The notes beneath the pieces were generated by a model. That model had not been told where the DNA came from. It did no database searches and worked only from the letters and a program-made list of their open reading frames with translations. A DNA stretch of 11,390 nt, taken from positions 1-11,390 of the forward strand of contig JABHIC010000328.1 of NCBI GenBank assembly GCA_018671205.1, given 5' to 3'. Both the position numbers and the translations under genes were made by a program. The DNA comes from Gammaproteobacteria bacterium. Its GTDB lineage: Bacteria; Pseudomonadota; Gammaproteobacteria; GCF-002020875. Of this stretch, positions 6,506 to 11,390 are shown piece after piece. Position 1 is the first letter of the stretch. The number at the start of each line of letters is the position of its first letter.

Positions 6506-6569
6506 CTCTGGCAGCGGGAATGGTAGTGCAATAGGGGACGACAACATTGGTGGTGACACTATGGGTTAA
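6492..6569 (+). promoter_or_regulatory. Candidate RF2-like programmed +1 frameshift site and C-terminal extension
   Basis: AGGTG (6492-6496), three bases (TCA), then GTT TGA C (6500-6506). The bacterial prfB site is AGGGGG, three bases, CTT TGA C, so spacing, stop codon and the following C are the same, with GTT in place of CTT. GTT can slip to TTT. After a +1 slip, reading resumes at GAC 6504 and adds 21 residues beginning DSGSGNGSAIG and ending GGDTMG, to TAA at 6567-6569. The paralogous fibre has an in-frame DQSGTDDVTVG-type tail at the matching place. A simple indel mutation or a sequencing error would look alike. Confidence 0.45.
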
Positions 6570-6580
6570 CCCCTTACATG

Positions 6581-6613
6581 AAAGGGCGATAGTTATTCGC
6601 TATCGCCCTTTTT
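6581..6613 (+). terminator. Strong intrinsic terminator between the two fibre genes
   Basis: AAAGGGCGATAG (6581-6592) pairs perfectly with CTATCGCCCTTT (6600-6611), loop TTATTCG, and the T run 6609-6613 follows. It is the best terminator in the window. It lies 11 bases after the frameshift-product stop (6569) and 75 bases after the plain stop. Confidence 0.88.
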
Positions 6614-6630
6614 ATAAATTCGCTGTTGAT

Positions 6631-6673
6631 GCCACGGCTTCAACACACCTCCGGTGGCTGCAAAGGTAGCCAC
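6631..6673 (+). other. Possible alternative hairpins in the leader of the second fibre gene
   Basis: Three short complementary segments lie between the terminator and the gene: GCCAC (6631-6635), GTGGCT (6654-6659) and AGCCAC (6668-6673). The middle one can pair with either the first or the third, not both. The layout resembles a small switch, but the stems are only 5-6 base pairs and may be chance. No T run follows. No confident promoter is seen in 6614-6696. Confidence 0.25.
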
Positions 6674-6696
6674 AATAATTAGATAAAGGATAGAAA

Positions 6697-7794
6697 ATGG
6701 CACTAGATGGAACCACGGACATCGATACAACGGTTTCCGACCCCACTCCTCTTGGTGATCCGGCGACCCAGGCTGAACTGGATGCTGCGCACACTATCAA
6801 TATAACCAGCCCGGCGGCTATGGATGCCTCCTCGGTCGAGGTTCCGGCAGATATCGATGTAGGACTCAGCGCGGTTGAGAACAAGATCACCGTGCCTGGC
6901 GTTAATGCGGGCTCGGTCTCCTATACCCCGCTGTCCACGATTGATGAGATCAACAATGTCTCACTCAACAAACCTACCGAGTCGCTCAAAGAGAGCATCA
7001 ACACCAAGTTAACGGCTCTGGCTCAGTCGGTCACCTCTGCGGTAGGTACGGTTAACTCCGACATGACCGCGCAGGTATCGGACATCAATACCAAGTTAGG
7101 TGATTTCAAAACCAGCTTGAATGACTCTTTTGCCTCGCTCAAGCAGTCCGAGATTGCGCAAAATGATGGCATTGCCAGTGAGATAAACCGCATAGCTGGC
7201 ACCCTGTTGCAGAATATCAACCGGGTTGCCGAGGGTGTTGCGGATGCGCAAACCAAGATATCCGCACTGAATGATGTCTATGACACGGATGCGGATGCTG
7301 CTGCCAGAATTGCCCATATTGGCGAGATGATTGACACCCTGCGGGGGACTGATCTTTCCGCGCTACAGGCGATTGATGGCGTGATCGATAAGGTCAACAA
7401 TTTGACCAGAATCTACCAGAAAGAGGTAGAGATGAATGCGGCAACGGGTCGTTACAACTACAACCTCCCGCTGGAGGGCAATCCGACCTTTGAAAGTGCC
7501 GACGACTACGTGGTCACAGCCAATGTGATCAACAACCAGCAATCCCAGGTGTTCATTGAGAACAAGGGGCTTGATGGTTTTGATCTGCTGGTCAAGTCGT
7601 ATGGTCGACACTATGTGCCTCAGCCTGTTGATGGTTCCACGACTCCGGTCAAGTTAGCGGTATCGATTTCCTATTCGCCTACCGTGAAACTGACTTATGT
7701 AGTCCCCGCAATGCAAGCCGATCAGAGTGGAACGGATGATGTGACTGTGGGTTATGAGGCTCCAGCAGAGGCTCCAGCAGAGCCTCCCGCTTAA
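6697..7794 (+). CDS. Coiled-coil fibre-like virion protein, copy 2
   Basis: 365 residues, with AAGGA six bases before the ATG. It shares its order of parts with the protein at 5552: a flexible acidic and Pro-containing N-terminus (1-75), a helical shaft (about 88-240: LKESINTKLTALAQSVTSAV, VSDINTKLGDFKTSLNDSF, IAHIGEMIDTLRG) and a beta domain (about 245-327: VEMNAATGRYNYNL, FIENKGLDGFDLLVKS, HYVPQPVDGSTTPV). Shared signatures are Y.TDAD...I, Q(K)EV, and H(F/Y)VPQP.DG(A/S)TTPV. Protein identity by eye is moderate, so the duplication is old. The C-terminal tail is longer than in copy 1 and in frame: DQSGTDDVTVGYEAPAEAPAEPPA-like, with a tandem 12-base repeat at 7759-7782. The BppU-like gene follows after 33 bases. 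Likely a trimeric fibre, though whether on head or tail is not determinable here. Confidence 0.75.
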   Translation: MALDGTTDIDTTVSDPTPLGDPATQAELDAAHTINITSPAAMDASSVEVPADIDVGLSAVENKITVPGVNAGSVSYTPLSTIDEINNVSLNKPTESLKESINTKLTALAQSVTSAVGTVNSDMTAQVSDINTKLGDFKTSLNDSFASLKQSEIAQNDGIASEINRIAGTLLQNINRVAEGVADAQTKISALNDVYDTDADAAARIAHIGEMIDTLRGTDLSALQAIDGVIDKVNNLTRIYQKEVEMNAATGRYNYNLPLEGNPTFESADDYVVTANVINNQQSQVFIENKGLDGFDLLVKSYGRHYVPQPVDGSTTPVKLAVSISYSPTVKLTYVVPAMQADQSGTDDVTVGYEAPAEAPAEPPA

Positions 7795-7827
7795 TTGATG
7801 TAGCAACTAAAACTATCGGAGGCAGTT

Positions 7828-8232
7828 ATGGCGTATAGACAGCCCGTCATCCACTTGACCCAAGGCGATACCCTGCCTCCGATACGTTTGGTCGTGTACG
7901 ATTCTGCGCACCCGGCTTCTGGCAAGACAATCAATCCGAACGACCCGGACACATGGAGCAGGATCGATCTGCGCCGTGTGGATCATGTGGTTCTACTCTT
8001 TAAGCCCACCCAAGCCTTTCAGGATCCTATCGAGATCCCCTGTCATATTGAGAATAGTGCACACGGAGAGATATCCGTGCTGTGGGGTGACACGGATCTG
8101 ATGTTTGAGGGTAGTTTTGTCGGGAAAGTCCGGCTCTATTACAAAGAAATAGACCCCGAGACTGACCGCTCGCGTACCTTAAAATGGACATCAAAGGTGG
8201 AAATTCCCTTTGAAATTGAGCCACTGTTCTGA
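7828..8232 (+). CDS. BppU N-terminal-domain-like virion protein, copy 2
   Basis: 134 residues, with CGGAGG five bases before the ATG, the strongest ribosome site in the window. The pattern matches copy 1 (4354-4716): 'VIHLTQGDTLPPIRLVVYD' opening, 'SRIDLRRVDHVVLLFKP' strand, 'HGEISVLWGDTDLMFEGSFVGKVRLYYKE' and a closing strand 'TLKWTSKVEIPFEIEPLF'. This is the QGDT...IDL...G..SV.W...D....G.F.G......D pattern of BppU-N-like (DUF2479-like) domains. It has an extra loop of about 20 residues after the first strand (SGKTINPNDPDTW). Its TGA overlaps the ATG of the next, very large gene (TGATG), so the two are translationally coupled and their products probably interact, with this protein possibly acting as an attachment adaptor. 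Confidence 0.68.
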   Translation: MAYRQPVIHLTQGDTLPPIRLVVYDSAHPASGKTINPNDPDTWSRIDLRRVDHVVLLFKPTQAFQDPIEIPCHIENSAHGEISVLWGDTDLMFEGSFVGKVRLYYKEIDPETDRSRTLKWTSKVEIPFEIEPLF

Positions 8233-11200
8233 TGCCATTCCCGGATGATAGCGACCTAAACCACATCAACATCACCGCCGAGAAGCTCCAGCAGCTTTCC
8301 GGCTACGCGGATGCTGCCAACCTGAATGTGGTTGCTGCACTCTGGAATCTCAACGACTACGCCCGCTCTCAGGGAAGTCCAGAGGATCTAATCCAGTTTC
8401 GTGATGAGATGGTCAGTCTCTTTGATCTGGTGCAAGATGACACACTGGTGATCAAGGCTGATCTCCTGGACGAGATACAGAGCAAGCTGGCACGTTTCAT
8501 CAATAAAAATCTCCCGATCGAGGATTCCGTCAGCTGCGCACTGGCTCATGCGGTCTCCGATTATGTTGGGATCGTCTCAGAGATCAACACACTCACCAGC
8601 GCGGCGGCAGCCTCCTCACTCTCTCTGGCTAGTATGCTGGAAGCCATCTCCATGAAGTACCTGCCGTTCACCGGGGCGGTTTCCGTAGCGGATCTTGCTG
8701 GTGTAGCCACTAACAAGCCGTTTATTGAGCAGTTATCAGTTCATGACCAATCCAGTTGTCAGGTCTCTGTTGAGCGCAGTGATCTGGTCTCTGTCGGTGA
8801 TTTTGCTCTGTTCTCTGCCGGAAAAGGGGTTGCTGACGGGGTGCTCACGATGGAGGAGACCACTAGGGCAATCCATTCCATCCGCACCTCCCTGGTAGCG
8901 ATGCGTGATGCGGCGGCGGTCGCTCTTGCCAAGAGCTTCTCTTCCGTGGCTCCGGTCAGCGACCGGGTGGTAACCTCTGTTGCTCCCGTATACTCAGACC
9001 ACATATCGTTGAAGGATCGCTCCAATCAACAGGCGCAGCTGCTGAAGCGTGACCGGGTAAGTATCGGAGACGACATCCTCTTATCCACCTCAGCCCGCCA
9101 CGATCAATTGATTGATCTCAATGATGGCCACCATTTCAGGGGGGAAAAGGGGCATAAAACGGAGGTATCTCTGTCGGATGCCGCAGGGGTATCTCTGTCC
9201 ACGCTCTACTCCTCATCTATTGCTGTGCAGGATTACGCCACAACAATGACCGGAGCCTCAGCTTCCACTCTGCTTGCGTTTGGTGCCGAGGTGGATGCGC
9301 ACTACCTGGTTCCACGCGCTTTCGTTGACCCCCTGTTTTTGCTGGCTAATCAGCAGATGAACGAGGTGAGCAAGGGGATAGAGACACTGATTACGCTGGA
9401 TACCCCTCCGTCTGTTGAGTTTGAGATGAGTGGGGTTCAATCCGAACTGAATGTTGAGCATGAGCGCATCTCTGAGATATCCACTAAGCACGAGGATACC
9501 GTGCCCCTCTCCGAGCTATGTTATGTGCAGGGGGTGATCTATTTTGTCGATCCAATTCTGCTCGATAACGATCGGTCAGTTTTTATGGAGAGACAGCACT
9601 CAACCACCATGTCGTTGAGTGATGATCATAATTTCCAGTTCACCACCTCATTTAGTGGCGGCATACAGGTGGATGATGGGTATACCGCTGAATTCAACAA
9701 GCCAGCCAATGAAGTCGTGTTGTTGCAGGAGGAGTTGATTATTCGGCGCAGGATGCAGCGCCTCCATTTCGATTTCGCACCTGTTCCTGATCAGTGTGCG
9801 GTGCAGGTCGAGATCCCCCGTTTCGAGACCATCCTCCTGGATGACCATTACTCCGTGATGCCGAAGTCCGAGAAATTCTCGGAATTGCTGCTCAGTGATG
9901 GTGCCGTTTTTGTGGGGGGGAAGGGGATCGATGACCCCTGCAGCCTACCCTCGGTGGTTAATCCGATGCGGGTGCATCTGCCCTCCCTGGATCAGCCCGT
10001 CCTGTTCGATGATGACTCTGCGGTATTCGGCTCCACTGTAAAAAGCTCTAAGGTTCAGGTTTCTGATGCTGCAGCTCTCAGCTTCCATGCGTCCACCTCT
10101 TCGCAGTTTGGATTTGATCGTACACTGTCGATGGTGGGGGAGAAGGGGGTGTCGGTCACTATGGGGTTCGACCATCTGCTGAACCCCATGTATGTCATCC
10201 CTGCACCGCTTGATCTGGATTTCGGTTTTGCTCATGGCAGTGAGTTTGTCGTCAATACGGGGCTGTCCGACACTCCCCGGATGATAGATCATGCCGCTCT
10301 GCACACAAGCGTAGATGTAGGGGGGGAGGGGTACGACTCTATCCAGTTCCAAGACCAGAGCGAAGCCGTGGGTTCGGTGCACATGGCGCATCAGTTTGGC
10401 TTCCACTCCAGGATCCAGAGCCATTGGTTACGCCTCCTTGAGATCAACGATGAGTTTGGCTTTGGTTTTGATCTTGGCTCCCAATCGATACGGTTAAAGG
10501 GCTACCATTTCGCGGAAGAGCTGCTTCTCCCTGCTGATGTGGCGGTTTCTGGGACGGGGGATGGGTTACCGCCCGCCTCCAATCTAAGCCTCAACGAACG
10601 GCACACAACCGCGATACAATCCAGATTCAATGACCCGGTTCGCTTCTCCCACCTGGTGGCTTTTCTCAAGACCACGGCGATTGAATTTGAGGAGTCTCTG
10701 TCTCTCAGTGATTCCGCATCGCTCTTGCACAGTAGCCCCAAAACCGAGATGTTACGCTTTCCCTCAACGGTGGCGATTACTGCTGCGGGGGACAGCGCGG
10801 ATCAGGCAGAGAGGTTTTCTCGCCTCGGCTTCTCCGAGTCTGCCAACGCCCGTTTTTTGACTCACTTCGGTGATCGGTTGGGGTTCCAGCACAAGGTCAC
10901 CATTACCCGGAAAAGCGGGTTGGATGTTTTTGACGAGTTATTGATCTCTGACCATGCGGGGCTGTCAGTAGGCCGCAGCTGCTCCTCAAGTTTCGTGATG
11001 GCTGATCATGCAGCGATCTGGGCTCCGGGGCGTTATGGGTTCATTGAGGTCACCACTCAAGAGCTGTTCGACAAGTTCACTTTTGCAAATGATGTCGGGG
11101 TGATGCGTGCTCCGATGGGATTTGACTCCATTGGCTTCTCCTCTGACTTCTCTTACATCAAGCGCCCCAGTTACCCACTTCGCTCCAGCGTGCCTTTTAC

Positions 11201-11390
11201 CAGCTCAATGGCGCACAGTATTTCCATGCACATCGAGGATTCATTTGGTTTTGCTTCTGAACTGGCCTTCGGCCTAATCACTAGCACCGATGACATTTCA
11301 CGCGACATTAACGACCTGCTGTTGGATTTCAAGAGCCTTGTCGCTACGAGTGCTGTTCACTGCGAGACAGACAATCTTGAGTTTAATCAA
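8232..11390 (+). CDS. Giant degenerate-repeat virion protein, partial (at least 1053 residues)
   Basis: The frame opened by the ATG in the TGATG overlap has no stop before the window ends, 1053 codons later, so the 3' end is missing. Residues 1-120 are helical and non-repetitive (MPFPDDSDLNHINITAEKL...). From about residue 145 on, the protein consists of degenerate units with alternating hydrophobic residues leading into an acidic turn: VSLSDAAGVSL (about 313), MSLSDDHNF (about 460), LLLSDGAVF (about 553), VQVSDAAALSF (about 610), LSLSDSASLL (about 823), LLISDHAGLSV (about 905), and others. Bulky F, H and D residues are frequent. I recognise no enzyme motif, signal peptide or membrane segment. 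Coding is supported by the unbroken length, codon-like composition and coupling to the BppU-like gene. I infer a long beta-rich fibre or whisker-like virion protein. A giant adhesin or tape-like protein is possible but less likely. No Shine-Dalgarno site is visible, so translation probably depends on the upstream gene. Confidence 0.72.
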   Translation, partial: MPFPDDSDLNHINITAEKLQQLSGYADAANLNVVAALWNLNDYARSQGSPEDLIQFRDEMVSLFDLVQDDTLVIKADLLDEIQSKLARFINKNLPIEDSVSCALAHAVSDYVGIVSEINTLTSAAAASSLSLASMLEAISMKYLPFTGAVSVADLAGVATNKPFIEQLSVHDQSSCQVSVERSDLVSVGDFALFSAGKGVADGVLTMEETTRAIHSIRTSLVAMRDAAAVALAKSFSSVAPVSDRVVTSVAPVYSDHISLKDRSNQQAQLLKRDRVSIGDDILLSTSARHDQLIDLNDGHHFRGEKGHKTEVSLSDAAGVSLSTLYSSSIAVQDYATTMTGASASTLLAFGAEVDAHYLVPRAFVDPLFLLANQQMNEVSKGIETLITLDTPPSVEFEMSGVQSELNVEHERISEISTKHEDTVPLSELCYVQGVIYFVDPILLDNDRSVFMERQHSTTMSLSDDHNFQFTTSFSGGIQVDDGYTAEFNKPANEVVLLQEELIIRRRMQRLHFDFAPVPDQCAVQVEIPRFETILLDDHYSVMPKSEKFSELLLSDGAVFVGGKGIDDPCSLPSVVNPMRVHLPSLDQPVLFDDDSAVFGSTVKSSKVQVSDAAALSFHASTSSQFGFDRTLSMVGEKGVSVTMGFDHLLNPMYVIPAPLDLDFGFAHGSEFVVNTGLSDTPRMIDHAALHTSVDVGGEGYDSIQFQDQSEAVGSVHMAHQFGFHSRIQSHWLRLLEINDEFGFGFDLGSQSIRLKGYHFAEELLLPADVAVSGTGDGLPPASNLSLNERHTTAIQSRFNDPVRFSHLVAFLKTTAIEFEESLSLSDSASLLHSSPKTEMLRFPSTVAITAAGDSADQAERFSRLGFSESANARFLTHFGDRLGFQHKVTITRKSGLDVFDELLISDHAGLSVGRSCSSSFVMADHAAIWAPGRYGFIEVTTQELFDKFTFANDVGVMRAPMGFDSIGFSSDFSYIKRPSYPLRSSVPFTSSMAHSISMHIEDSFGFASELAFGLITSTDDISRDINDLLLDFKSLVATSAVHCETDNLEFNQ

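Noticed and set aside
9945..10424. Minus-strand open frames within the last 3 kb (also 8759-9025, 9258-9491, 10502-10741)
   Set aside because: The plus strand is one unbroken frame here from 8232. These are antisense by-products of it.
1..11390. CRISPR array, tRNA or rRNA gene, or insertion-sequence ends
   Set aside because: No spaced direct repeats, cloverleaf-like segments, rRNA-like stretches or transposase-like frames were seen on either strand.

Overview
The window is the head-morphogenesis and virion-appendage region of a tailed bacteriophage or prophage (class Caudoviricetes). The main evidence is three consecutive plus-strand genes for a prohead protease, an acidic scaffold and an HK97-fold major capsid protein. 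From memory, the capsid protein resembles that of the SPO1/A511 (Herelleviridae) group: the same GYG...GALR N-arm, the same GTPTD segment and the same LLPMM..PLA..N C-terminal strand. No search was run. The host cannot be named. Base composition is moderate, strong Shine-Dalgarno sites precede most genes, and GTG starts are used.

Layout. (1) 1-~520: the C-terminal part of a DUF6361-like bacterial protein, cut off by a junction near 505-530. (2) ~520-903, minus strand: a broken HNH homing-endonuclease remnant. (3) 963-4029: protease, scaffold and major capsid protein, closed by a G-rich intrinsic terminator. (4) 4097-5410: four small virion-type genes, tightly packed or overlapping, including a BppU-N-like protein. 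(5) 5552-7794: two paralogous coiled-coil fibre-like genes, each preceded by a terminator-like hairpin. (6) 7828-8232: a second BppU-N-like protein, whose stop overlaps the start of (7). (7) 8232-11390: a very large open frame, at least 1053 codons with no stop before the window ends, encoding a degenerate-repeat protein. All intact genes are on the plus strand.

How they would work together. The scaffold and protease build and mature the procapsid made of the major capsid protein. The protease C-terminal region carries a copy of the KALTAGYG motif found near the capsid protein N-terminus, which suggests one shared processing signal. The downstream genes look like decoration, fibre or baseplate components that have been duplicated: two fibres and two BppU-N-like proteins.

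The most unusual signal is at the end of the first fibre gene. The sequence AGGTG-TCA-GTT-TGA-C has the layout of the RF2 (prfB) programmed +1 frameshift site. A +1 shift there would add 21 glycine/aspartate-rich residues and move the stop to 11 bases before the terminator. The second fibre paralog reads in one frame through the equivalent region.
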